Assembly: GCA_003223215.1 (NCBI GenBank)
Contig: QHYH01000105.1
Coordinates: 1-64,000, forward strand
Direction: 5' to 3'
DNA from: Acidobacteriota bacterium
GTDB lineage: Bacteria > Acidobacteriota > Terriglobia > Acidiferrales > UBA7541
Length of the DNA stretch: 64,000 nucleotides
How positions within the stretch are numbered: position 1 is the first letter of the stretch; every line of letters begins with the position of its first letter. Below the pieces are notes generated by a model. That model ran no database searches. It was given only the letters and a program-made list of their open reading frames with translations, and was not told the origin of the DNA. A program made the position numbers and the translations under genes. Of this stretch, positions 1 through 8,281 are shown piece by piece.

Positions 1-133
1 CGGCATTCTGCAGCCCTTCGCTGCGGACCAATCCATTCCCAAAGAAAAGATCACGGCTCTCGATCGTCGATATACTGCCGTGATTGAGGCGCTCGACGAC
101 CTCGTCGAGGCTGTCGGTTTGAAAGCAGCCTAA
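1..133 (+). CDS. C-terminal end of an unidentified protein
   Basis: An open frame runs from the window edge to a TAA at 131-133 and gives about 43 residues, ending in an amphipathic, Leu/Glu-rich tail (ALDDLVEAVGLKAA). The start lies outside the window. I do not recognise the family from this tail. A 7-bp hairpin begins 13 bases after the stop, which fits the end of a transcript. The frame is supported only by its openness and by ordinary codon use. Confidence 0.5.
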   Translation, partial: GILQPFAADQSIPKEKITALDRRYTAVIEALDDLVEAVGLKAA

Positions 134-146
134 GAAGGCAAGCATT

Positions 147-165
147 ACGAGAACGAAATTCTCGT
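147..165 (+). terminator. Short hairpin after the first gene
   Basis: ACGAGAA (147-153) and TTCTCGT (159-165) are perfect reverse complements with a 5-base loop, followed by TTTGGG. The stem is weak and the T-run is short, so it is a poor intrinsic terminator. It could instead be an operator, since it lies just upstream of the -10 box at 175-180. Confidence 0.3.
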
Positions 166-174
166 TTGGGACCC

Positions 175-180
175 TATAAT
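175..180 (+). promoter_or_regulatory. Candidate -10 box (TATAAT)
   Basis: A perfect TATAAT sits 13 to 40 bases after the preceding gene and its hairpin. No good -35 hexamer is present at the usual spacing (TTACGA at 145-150 is too far). The predicted start, near 187, is exactly where a highly structured stretch begins. Confidence 0.4.
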
Positions 181-186
181 GGGACT

Positions 187-432
187 AAAGCCGGCGACTA
201 CGGTCCTTCGCCGTGGGATGTCCCCAACCGCTTACTCTGTCCGAGGGACGCTTGGTATCCGCCTGTGGAGGCACAGTAAGACTTGGGTGCGGACTCAAGC
301 ATGTGGCTGTGAAGCAGGAACATCGTTGGAGACGAGCAGCAATGCTGCTTAGTAACTCCAAACAATCCCCCGCCTTTAGAATCGCTGTAAGGCGTGGGGA
401 GTCTCAAACTCCGGTCGTCCCGCGGCCGGCAG
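187..432 (+). ncRNA. Candidate structured non-coding RNA, family unknown
   Basis: No convincing protein is encoded here, but the stretch folds repeatedly. Helices I can pair by eye: GCCGGC 190-195 with GCCGGC 425-430 (closing helix); CTACGG 198-203 with CCGTGG 211-216; CTTACT 231-236 with AGTAAG 275-280; GCCT 261-264 with AGGC 269-272; CTTGGG 282-287 with CTCAAG 294-299; AGCAGC 335-340 with GCTGCT 344-349; and an 11-bp helix 366-376 with 389-400 (one bulge). A TATAAT lies just upstream. The size of about 245 nt and a long-range closing helix recall 6S-like RNAs, but I see no diagnostic 6S, tmRNA, RNase P or SRP motif. This is inference from pairing only. Confidence 0.38.
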
Positions 433-606
433 CGTAAAGCAATCGTGAGCCCGAAGCGCTTTTGTTCCGAAATGTTCCGAAACTGGAGGCACCAACCTCG
501 GTCTGGCAACGGAGGCACGGTGTTTGACGGGTTTCGAATCTGACCCAACTTTCGTGATTGAAAATGCTGGTTTATTGCTTCGCTCGCCTGGGAGCGCCAG
601 CCATCT

Positions 607-3040
607 TCAACCCTTGTGACAGTTCACGCAGATCGTGGCGTTATACGTGTACCCGCTCACACCCCCGTGCTGACTGTTCGTATTCGTCTGGTTCGTGTGT
701 GGCGAATTCCCTGTATGGCAAGCGCTGATGCAGGAGAAGATCGCATAATTGGTCGAATTAATATGGCAATCGGAACAGCTCGAACCGTTGTGCGGAATCC
801 TGAAATAAGTATGGTTAAAGACCGCACCAAGCCAAGCGGTGGTCACCCAGGTCGTGTGGCAGGAAACGCAGGTGGTCGGATAATTGGCCGTGACGTGATT
901 CGGGACGTTGGTGCCATAAGTCTGAGCGTTTATGAAATAGGTCTGATGGCAGCCGTAGCAATCTGTGGTTGGGTAGCCGGTCGTATAGTTGGCGCCGATA
1001 TGGCAGTCCGTGCAGGCGTTGACCATCGACCCAACCGCGCCCGTAACCGTGGTGCGGGGCGGGAGCATATGGGGTCCCTGCAAGGGAAACCCAGTCGCGG
1101 TGTGATCAAATTTTCCATCCGACCCAGACAACCGTGTCATGGCAAGTCGAACAGAGTGAGGTAGGGAAGCCCGCCGTGATGTGGTTTGGCACATTCCCGC
1201 CGAAGGTGGGCGTACTGTTCCAGGCCGCCTGGTGGCAACCGTAGCAATCCGTGTTCGCGGACGTGAGATTATAGTTGTTGTTGACGTGGCAGTCCGTGCA
1301 GGCGTTCGCTTTGCCTGCCGGCGCCATCTGGTGCGAACCCGTCAGCGGCCAGCCGGTCGTGCTGTGATCGAAGATGGCAGTGGTCCACGTGATCGTGTTG
1401 TGGCACGTCGAGCAGTTGGCTGCCGCAAACGCTGTTCCGCCAGTCGCGTGCGTCGGGTTATTGGTCTGCTGCCAGGTCGTCAGGTGGCATCCGGAATTCC
1501 CGCAGTCGGTCGGCTGGATCGCGAGGGTCGAGTAATTCCCCAGATGGCACTGATCGCAGCCCGTGACCTTTCCCGCCGGCGCGATCTGGTGCGCATTCGT
1601 CAGCGGAAAGCCCGTGTTGGCGTGATTAAAAGTCGAATCGGTCCACACATTCGTGTCATGGCACTGGCTGCACAAGGAGGTCGGGAATCCCGCGGTAATG
1701 TGGTTCGGCACACTTCCGCCAAAGGTGGGCGTACTGTTCCAGGCCGCCTGGTGGCAACCGTAGCAATCCGTGTTCGCGGACGTGAAATTATAGTTGTTGT
1801 TGACGTGGCAGTCCGTGCAGGCGTTCGCTTTGCCTGCCGGCGCCATCTGGTGCGAACCCGTCAGCGGCCAGCCGCTCGTGCTGTGATCGAAGATGGCAGT
1901 GGTCCACGTGGTCGTGTTGTGGCACGTCGAGCAGTTGGCTGCCGCAAACGCTGTTCCGCCAGTCGAGTGCGTCGGGTTATTGGTCTGCTGCCAGGTCGTC
2001 AGGTGGCATCCGGAATTCCCGCAGTCGGTCGGCTGGATCGTCAGATTGTAATTGTTGTTGACGTGACAGTCCGTGCAGGCACTCACCTTGCCCGCCGGGG
2101 CCATCTGGTGCGAATTCGTTAGCGGAAAGCCCGTCGTGCTGTGATCGAAGATGGCAGTGGTCCACGCGGTCGTGTTGTGGCACGTCGCACAGTTGGCAAT
2201 CGGAAAAACCGCGGGCGAGGTCGAATGCTTCGGGTTATTGGTCTGCTGCCAGGTGCTCAAGTGGCACAAGGAGTTGCCACAATCGGTCGGACTGCTCACT
2301 CGACCCTTGAAATTCGTGAACACTCCGCCGATGTGGCACGACGTGCACGCCACCGTGGCGTGCGCCCCGGCCAGGGCAAAATTTGCCGGCGGCCCGGCAT
2401 GATTAAAAGTCGCTCCGAGCCAACTGTCAAACGTATGACACATCTCGCAGTTTTGCGGAAACTTACTGGTGACGTGATTCGGATTGCTGGTCTTCTGAAA
2501 ATCTGTCTGGTGACAGGAAATACAAGCGGTCGAAAGCCCCTGGAATTGCCCCACCGCGGCACGCTTGTGACAATCTTCGCATTGCAAGGCCGCGTGGGCC
2601 CCGAGTAGCGGGAAGCGGTTCTGGTGATCCTTGACCTGCTGCACGGCGACATTCCAGCCCTGAACGGTGTGACACTGCGCACAGTTTGTGCCCATCCTTC
2701 TCTGGTGCACGTCGGCATGACAGTCCTGGCAATTCCTCCCGACATCCGTGAACACCGGCTTCACGTGGCACTGCGTGCATTCCACTTTTTCGTGCATACC
2801 GCGCAGCGGATATCTGGTCTTGTCGTGATCGAATTCCGGATTCGCCTTGATCGGGCGCCACGCGCTCACCTTGTGGCAATTGTCGCAAGGGATGGTGAGC
2901 GTCGGCCCATGAGGATTGCGCGTAGTCGCCCTGTTCTCTTGATGGACACGCTGGGCAGCCTTGGGGGTTTGCCTACCCGGTGCCGGCGCGCTCCACACCG
3001 CGGGGAGGGCCAACAAGGCACACAAAACGACCTGGAGCAA
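607..3040 (-). CDS. Large multiheme c-type cytochrome (28 heme motifs), one frameshift
   Basis: This encodes a secreted electron-transfer protein of roughly 810 residues. I count 24 CXXCH motifs plus three CX4CH (CGNSLCH, CGNSGCH twice) and one CX3CH (CISACH). It is built from a repeated module: CSTCH, a TGFPL..SHQMAPAGK linker, CTDCH, then CYGCH or CGNSGCH. The N-terminus has a hydrophobic stretch (LCALLALPAVWSA) like a signal peptide, but the only in-frame start is TTG at 3040 and an in-frame stop lies close upstream, so the 5' end may also be damaged. Translation breaks at about 1106-1115: dropping one A from the AAAA run restores the module WKFDHTATGFPL and continues to a stop at 607. Covalent hemes imply Ccm maturation and a periplasmic or outer-surface location. 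The exact role is not inferable. Confidence 0.85.
1180..1521. repeat. Intragenic direct repeat, copy 1
   Basis: About 340 bp inside the multiheme cytochrome gene recurs almost base for base at 1699-2040, an offset of 519 bp (173 codons). It encodes heme modules CSTCH/CTDCH/CYGCH. Only a few substitutions separate the copies (for example GTGATC versus GTGGTC), indicating recent duplication or gene conversion. Confidence 0.85.
1699..2040. repeat. Intragenic direct repeat, copy 2
   Basis: This is the partner of 1180-1521 at an offset of 519 bp, within the same reading frame of the cytochrome gene. Further, more diverged copies of the shorter heme module flank both. Confidence 0.85.
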
Positions 3041-3799
3041 TGTCGACGCAAAATTCCCCCTTCGAGGGCGGGCATTTCATTCCCCCGCTGGGAAGGGGCC
3101 GTTGAAGTTGCCAGCACTTTGTGCTGTCTCACGTGGCAAGGCAACTGTACGGACGGTCAGTTCTGGACCAGGCGGACTCTTCTACGGGGGGGCAGTGAGA
3201 CAATGGCCGAAGGGCCTTCTGCGGCATCCGAGTCTCGCAACCACGCGAAAGTCCGGATAAGGAATGACTGTCGAGTATTTTTTGTTTTCGCCTTGTCTTC
3301 CATAGAGGCAGCGCGAGTCGTGGTCGAGGCGGCTATTGCGACGGTTGATCACGCTGATAGTCGTGCGTCGGAACCGCCTAATCGTAATCCGTCGGGAGCT
3401 GCCTCAGACTAACGGCGCAGGTTCGGTCCGCAGAAAATAGCAAAGCGCCATGGTTCCGGCTTGGCAACGTGGCCATGCCCATACTTCAACGACCAGGCTT
3501 GGTGAACCAATCGAGCATTCCGGTATTCCGGCGGCTCTCGGCTGGACCCTGACGTTCGCGCGAAGCCAATTGAGAGCAAGGGCTCATTTGGTCTCGCGGG
3601 TGTCCCTCTGGTCGCAGTAGATACGAGGAGAAGGAGTTCTGGTTACCCTGATCGGCAACCTTCCCCAATTGGGTTCTCTCTGGTTTGCAGCAGTTCGGCC
3701 AACTCCGAGAAAGGATGCGACATCACATAAAGAAGAAGTTAAACGCACCGCCTCCTTTCCCAGGCGAGACGAGATTGGACGTCCTACCGGAGACCGGCC
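3041..3799. other. Intergenic region, no gene seen
   Basis: This is about 760 bases between the divergently placed cytochrome and the next small gene. None of the open frames here looks protein-like. GTCTCAC (3126-3132) and GTGAGAC (3195-3201) could close a 60-base stem-loop containing AACTG/CAGTT, in the 5' leader position of the cytochrome. I could not match it to the c-di-GMP (GEMM) or cobalamin riboswitch cores. A half palindrome resembling the REP family (CGGCAACCTTCCCC) lies near 3650. Confidence 0.4.
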
Positions 3800-4037
3800 A
3801 TGAAACCCAGGATTCTTGCATTTTCATCTCAGCGTGATACGACACTTCTCGAATACGATCCGCCAACCGCTGGCATGGAAGAAGTGAACCGAGTGATTGC
3901 CGAATACGAAGCCAAAACTGGCGCGCAGCCTTTTGACATCGCGACGGGCGAAGCTCATCGAGAAAATCACGTGAGAGCAGAACGAGGTTTTGATGGTGCT
4001 CAAGGCTGATGGTCAGGTGTTTTCCCGTGCGCAGTAA
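3800..4037 (+). pseudogene. Small hypothetical gene, apparently frameshifted
   Basis: The ATG frame (MKPRILAFSSQRDTTLLEYD..) is open to a TGA at 4007-4009, but protein-like sequence continues in the next frame (NEVLMVLKADGQVFSRAQ) to a TAA at 4035-4037. A one-base shift around 3975-3985 would join them into a protein of about 78 residues. The TAA is immediately followed by the ATG of the next gene at 4039, which supports the corrected end and suggests a two-gene operon. I do not recognise the family. The frameshift could be real decay or a base-call error. Confidence 0.45.
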
Positions 4038-4038
4038 G

Positions 4039-4386
4039 ATGAAAATGCAGGCATGCACGCCCGCCCGGCGTGCGGCAGAATACCTGAAGCGCGTCGCTCG
4101 GCTCACCGGGGCTGAACATGTCCACAACGAAACCTACCTGCTGAGGGCCGGGCACAGGAGCTTTTTGGTGGACGATAAATTCATACGTGTGATTTCACGC
4201 CGAGGCGAAGCCACTTGCTTTTCTGTGACCGCGGACCCGGACATGCCGAGGGCCGAAGTGGTTGCTTCTGCTTTACTGCAACTCAAGAACAATCCAAGAC
4301 TGTTTGAGAAGTGGAGAAAGATGCAAGGATATCCATTTAAGGCGAATGGGAAGATGTTCAAGAACGCAGACTTGGTTGGCTGGTGA
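4039..4386 (+). CDS. Hypothetical protein, 115 residues
   Basis: I chose the ATG at 4039, one base after the TAA of the preceding small gene, rather than the upstream in-frame start at 4009. The product begins MKMQACTPARRAAEYLKRVA and is basic, with a predicted alternation of helix and strand and no membrane segment. A central segment (AGHRSFLVDDKFIRVISR) looks like a beta-hairpin core. I do not recognise a family. Tight spacing to the upstream gene suggests translational coupling. Confidence 0.55.
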   Translation: MKMQACTPARRAAEYLKRVARLTGAEHVHNETYLLRAGHRSFLVDDKFIRVISRRGEATCFSVTADPDMPRAEVVASALLQLKNNPRLFEKWRKMQGYPFKANGKMFKNADLVGW

Positions 4387-4455
4387 TAAGATCTAAGGGT
4401 TTGCCGCGCGAACAATGTTTGTCTGGTCGGTTGCGCGGTTGCACGGAAGGTCTTC

Positions 4456-5001
4456 ATGTGGGGTAGAAAGAAACCGGATGAGCGACAAGCTGCGATGCCG
4501 GAACCGAAGAACTTGCAAGAGAATGAGCCTGCCAAACCTTCGGTTGCGAGTTCGCGGGGAAACGCTCAAGTGAACGAACGGGCGGTGGGACCTACGGGCG
4601 CGATGAAGAGCAGCGTGGCCGCCCGGCTCGGAGCAAACTTGCGCATAAAGGGCGAAATCACCGGCAGCGAGGACCTGATGATCGACGGTACGTTCGAAGG
4701 ACTCGTTCTACTTGACGAGGGGAAGCTGACGATAGGGCCGACCGCGCGGGTGACCGCTGACATCGTCGCCACCGAGGTAGCGGTGTCCGGCAACTTGAAA
4801 GGAAACGTGCGCGCGAAGAACCGAATCGAGATCAAGAAGGATGGTTCGGTGACCGGGGATTTGACAACGCCGCAGATCCTGATCGAAGACGGCGCATTCT
4901 TCCAAGGTTCGATCGAGATTGACGGGAGCGTGGAAAAAGGAACCCCCAAGAGCGCCTCCTCCCAGGCAGCATCTACGTCGACTCCGCCGAAGGTGGCGTG
5001 A
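4456..5001 (+). CDS. Bactofilin (polymer-forming cytoskeletal protein)
   Basis: The 181-residue protein has a Pro/Glu-rich disordered head (about 1-55), a beta-helical bactofilin domain (about 60-155) and a Ser/Thr/Pro-rich tail. The core shows the family's repeating hydrophobic-Gly pattern: ANLRIKGEITGSEDLMIDG, KLTIGPTARVTADI, VSGNLKGNVRAKNRIEI, GSVTGDLTTPQILIEDGA, GSIEID. Bactofilins polymerise without nucleotide into filaments near the membrane and scaffold cell-shape, polarity or envelope enzymes. The length and terminal tails are typical. The gene starts at ATG 4456, 69 bases after the preceding hypothetical, so co-transcription is possible. No M23 peptidase partner is next to it. Confidence 0.9.
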   Translation: MWGRKKPDERQAAMPEPKNLQENEPAKPSVASSRGNAQVNERAVGPTGAMKSSVAARLGANLRIKGEITGSEDLMIDGTFEGLVLLDEGKLTIGPTARVTADIVATEVAVSGNLKGNVRAKNRIEIKKDGSVTGDLTTPQILIEDGAFFQGSIEIDGSVEKGTPKSASSQAASTSTPPKVA

Positions 5002-5109
5002 GCGGGACGTCCTAGAAGTGGGTTTGAGATGTCGGATGTCTCGCAGCGAAAAAGGCTATGTGCCCAAACGAGAGCGTTGGCCCAAAATTTTTCCCGCCGC
5101 GTCCCGGTA

Positions 5110-5412
5110 TCAGTTCTTGAGAGGCTTGGCTTGTCCGTCGTTGCTGGTGATGAGGTTTAGTCCAACCGCAAATTTCTTGGGACCGATAGCTTTGCAATAG
5201 ACAACTCGTGCTCTGGCCTTTAATTCACGCGCGATGGCTTTCACGTCTACATGCGAGCCCGATTCTCAAGACCGCTCCGTGGCAACTCGCACGCCGTTAG
5301 GACTCTGGTTTTCCACGGAAGCTAACTCAGTTACAAGCGGGTCATGCACTGAAGAGACTTGCACGAGAAATCGTTCGGCAGTGCGCGGATGTTTGCGACC
5401 TTCGAGTAGCAT
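5110..5412 (-). pseudogene. PilZ-domain protein with an in-frame TGA
   Basis: Read on the minus strand from ATG 5412-5410 this gives a single-domain PilZ protein of 100 codons before the TGA at 5110-5112. It carries both c-di-GMP binding signatures: RxxxR (GRKHPR, residues 6-11) and N-x-S-x-x-G (NQSPNG, about 37-42). It ends in a typical PilZ strand pair (ARVVYCKAIGPKKFAVGLN). Codon 49 (5266-5268) is TGA, exactly where homologs usually read LE-I-GS, so the protein would stop at 48 residues. The frame on both sides is intact, so this is a point nonsense change or a base error. PilZ proteins act as c-di-GMP effectors, often on motility or exopolysaccharide. Confidence 0.75.
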
Positions 5413-5892
5413 CTGGCCCCGTTGCCGACGCCGTAGTAAATAGCCACAGGGTGGGAAGCGCGAATCCTATCAAGTAGCCACGATAGAGAGTCAGTCAGGT
5501 AAAGACCTTAGAACTGCGGGAACAACAAGAGAGCTGTGAGCCGTTCAAGCACTGGTGTTGGCCCTTCTTGATGAGGAAGTTGCCGATCGACCCATGCCAT
5601 GCGTGCGCTCGACGAAAACCAAAACGAACAGTAACTCCAGTTTCAGCGCGCCCCCGGCATAGCCGCGGCCCGTCAATGTGACGTATTGGTGCGCTCATCC
5701 TCTGGCGGCGACCGGCAGCCCAATCGATTGGGCTTGCGGCGAATTACGAACGTCCATCGGCACCAAGCCTCGGCTCGCGCCAAAGGCCCGATTCTCGAAC
5801 CAGCGCGGATGACATTCTGGGGCAGGTACGCCGAGAGGTCTACGCCAACTGCCGTCGAAGACGCAGTGCCGAAGCGCTTCGGACAGCTTGGC
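5413..5892. other. Intergenic region, no gene seen
   Basis: This is about 480 bases between the PilZ gene and the cyclase-like gene. Open frames on both strands are low-complexity or Cys/Arg-rich shadows. I see no RNA motif or clear promoter. Confidence 0.35.
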
Positions 5893-6822
5893 CTATGAAG
5901 TGCTAGCCGGCTCGAGCCTTCGTCGCTCGTACCAACGTAGCACGCGCAGTGCCCGGAGCGTGTTCCACCGACTCGGCTCACCTACAGATTCGCCGAACGG
6001 GAAGGCCAGCGCCTCGTCGTAGGCGCGATCGAGAAGCCATCGACCGTCGGCCTGCCGCTTGCTCTCGACAAGGTGCACGGCATCGCCGATGCGCGCGTCG
6101 GGCCGGACACCGGCGTTCCTGAAGTAGTCGAGCGCACGGAGAACGTCGTAATGGTAGCGGGGAGGGAAAGCGAGCTCCAGGAACGCCGGTGTCGCGACCT
6201 CGCCGGTGGAGCGCCTCCGGAAGAGGCCACGCTCGAGCAGATACTCCTCGCCGCGCCGCCTGGCCGCCGCGATCTCCGGCGCGGACCCGCCGGCACGCTC
6301 GTACTCGAGCAGCCCCTCCAGCACGCAGATCGTGGTGTGGAAGGACGAGCGCGCACTCTTCGGCGCTTCGCAGTTCCAACCGCCGTCATCGAGCTGCTCG
6401 CCGACGAGACGGAGCGCGAGGCTCTCCGTCGGACGCCCGAAGTAGGCGCCAAGCGCGAGCGTGCCCCCGTTGATGCACGGCTCCACTTCGCCCTCGAAGA
6501 ACGGCTTCTCGCCGAATTCCTCGTCCCAGCGGAAGCCCTTCTCGAGACGAGCCACCACTGACTCGACCGCCGGTTCGGCACAGTCGACGCCGGTCGCGCG
6601 CAGGAGGAGCAACGTGTAGAGGGTCGGTAACCAGGCGGGAGCGTCGGCCCGGTGCCACGAGCCGTCCGACCCCTGGCGGGTGAGAATTTCGACGCCGATA
6701 CCTTCGCGCGGGACGCGGGCGCGCTCCGCGGCGATCGCCGCCGGGGAGGCGTCCGTTAAATCGCGCATCGCCTGCCAGCTTATTGCCGGGTCCGAATCGA
6801 GCAGCCAATTGATGGTGTCCAC
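5893..6822 (-). CDS. Squalene-cyclase/prenyltransferase-like alpha-toroid protein
   Basis: The 309-residue protein has the helical-repeat look of terpene cyclase/prenyltransferase barrels. QW-like segments recur: QGSDGSWHRADAPAWLPT (about 50-67), QLDDGGWNCEAPKSARSSFH (about 142-161) and QADGRWLLDR (about 258-267). It is far shorter than the roughly 630 residues of squalene-hopene cyclase and I see no DXDD acid motif, so a single-barrel squalene-cyclase-like protein is the safer call. No signal peptide is visible. The gene is markedly richer in G+C than its neighbours, with many CGC/GAG codons, hinting at transfer from a high-GC donor. A radical SAM remnant lies immediately upstream on the same strand. 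Confidence 0.7.
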   Translation of the reverse strand: MDTINWLLDSDPAISWQAMRDLTDASPAAIAAERARVPREGIGVEILTRQGSDGSWHRADAPAWLPTLYTLLLLRATGVDCAEPAVESVVARLEKGFRWDEEFGEKPFFEGEVEPCINGGTLALGAYFGRPTESLALRLVGEQLDDGGWNCEAPKSARSSFHTTICVLEGLLEYERAGGSAPEIAAARRRGEEYLLERGLFRRRSTGEVATPAFLELAFPPRYHYDVLRALDYFRNAGVRPDARIGDAVHLVESKRQADGRWLLDRAYDEALAFPFGESVGEPSRWNTLRALRVLRWYERRRLEPASTS

Positions 6823-6970
6823 GCCGCAATATTACCTTTTTCACCGCTGAGCTATCCAGGCGATCATCAACGGACGCTTACGAAGTTTCTTCGTTTCTTC
6901 CGTGAACAGTTGAGAAACGAGCAGCCTCAAAGGAGAGCTGCCTCTCGACCAACACGAGCTACGGCAGGAG

Positions 6971-7816
6971 CTAGGCGGAGGCGGCGTGAGCCTGAGCTTC
7001 GGCGCTGACGGTTTCGTGCGGAGGCAAGTAGCGAAGACGATGGGGACTGGCCAAGCGTGCCCGCACCGGTCCCATCAGGATGCTCGAAAAGTCGCGCTGG
7101 ATCCGGCGCGTGGCCAGAAACTTTTTCGAGGTGCGCTTGAGCCAGCCATTGCCATAACAACCTCGGAAGCCCTGCTCCAGCAGCGACTCGAGAACCCCAG
7201 GTGCGCAGTGCGGATGGTTCCAGACCAGCTGCTTGGTGTCAAACTTGGACCAGTCTTTCTCAAGAATTCCGAAACGCGATTCGAGTTCCCGCCACATTTC
7301 CGTTTGCGGATGCGGCGTGACGATGGTGATTTGCGTAGTATCGAGTTCAAGCGATGCCAGCGTGCGCAAATCTTCTGCGATGGATTCCGGCGTCTCTGGC
7401 GACAAGCCTATGATGTAGTAGCCCTGCGAGTACAAACCGGCACGATTTAGCTTTTGGGCCAGCTCAAAGGCGGCTTGGACTTTTTCGTTCTTGTGCATCT
7501 GCTTCAGGATGTCCTGATGAAAGCTTTCAATGCCGAACAGCGCGCCATCGAGCAACCAACGGTCCACTACCTCACGCGTAGTGTCCGCCGCGGGTGAATC
7601 CCTACGACGATATGCCGCCTGGATTGTGTCGTTCTTTGATACGGCGCTCCCGGGAAAGAGGCTTGAAGGCCAGGGGACTGCTGACAGTGGCCCGGAGCTG
7701 CAAAGCTGTAAAGGAGGCCCACGAGACTCAGATAAACCAGCTTCCCAAACCTGAAGACAGAACTCTTTTCCATTGAATCCACGATGGTTACCACTTTCTA
7801 GTTTCCCGCGACTCAT
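6971..7816 (-). pseudogene. C-terminal remnant of a radical SAM (B12-binding type) protein
   Basis: From about 7575 down to the stop at 6971 the frame encodes the C-terminal half of a radical SAM enzyme: GALFGIESFHQDILKQMHKN, then GLYSQGYYIIGLSPETPESI, then ITIVTPHPQTEMWRELE and LEKDWSKFDTKQLVWNHP. These match the substrate-side strands of B12-dependent radical SAM family barrels. The upstream 240 bases of the frame are unrelated, and neither a CxxxCxxC cluster motif nor a B12 domain is present. An overlapping frame (start at 7773) instead encodes a signal-peptide-like sequence (LVYLSLVGLLYSFAAPGHC). The gene therefore seems to have lost its front half by a deletion that joined it to foreign sequence, and is unlikely to be active. 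Confidence 0.7.
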
Positions 7817-8281
7817 TCGGTGCGGTTCCCTCGCCGCCCGGCTACATTTTTTGATGCGTTGGAACCGGTCTCCCAGTGATCACTCTGTTCAATGGGATTC
7901 CCACGGACGAGACGCTGAAAATCTTCGATACTCTCCCAAGTTATGTGCGTCCTAAACTTTGGAACGACCAGTAGGGCGGTCTCCTGATGCAGGCCCTCTG
8001 CTTGCTGCCTCTGATCGAGAATGTGACCGCAGGAATTGCGAAAATCCTAATGATTGTGCACAGCGGCCCCAATCGGCTCGGGTGTCGAGCCTTGTTTTCG
8101 TTTCTGCTTCGCGCTCAGGCATCGGCGTAGCGAGAACCAGTAGGTGTGTTACACCTGCCTCAACGCCGTGCTTTTTTCTTGCTTTTTTTGCACAGATTTC
8201 CACTTTTCGATCTTTCGGGCCGGGTATTCAATTGATCCTCGTCGAGGTAAGATAGCGGCGTGCGTCTCATTCTGTGGGGGG
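7817..8281. other. Intergenic region, no gene seen
   Basis: This is about 465 bases upstream of the SNF2 helicase. No protein-like frame, RNA motif or repeat was recognised. Confidence 0.35.

Noticed and set aside
198-548. 116-residue minus-strand open frame opposite the structured stretch
   Set aside because: Low-complexity, no family, no ribosome binding site; helices in the DNA explain the sequence better than coding does.
1110-1120. Programmed frameshift at GGAAAATTTGA in the cytochrome
   Set aside because: The needed shift is +1 and no stimulatory element or conserved slippery site is apparent; an indel is simpler.
1180-2040. CRISPR-like or tandem-repeat array
   Set aside because: The repeats are long, coding and in frame; there are no short unique spacers.
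3126-3201. Possible riboswitch leader (GTCTCAC/GTGAGAC stem) upstream of the cytochrome
   Set aside because: No match by eye to the c-di-GMP or cobalamin cores; a 7-bp stem across 60 bases can arise by chance.
616-3412. Long plus-strand open frames opposite the cytochrome (for example 1181-2122 and 2624-3412)
   Set aside because: They are Arg/Val-rich antisense shadows created by the repeated heme modules of the minus-strand gene.
7567-7794. Secreted protein suggested by a signal-peptide-like segment overlapping the radical SAM remnant
   Set aside because: It stops soon after the leader and no mature domain follows; more likely a junction scrap.
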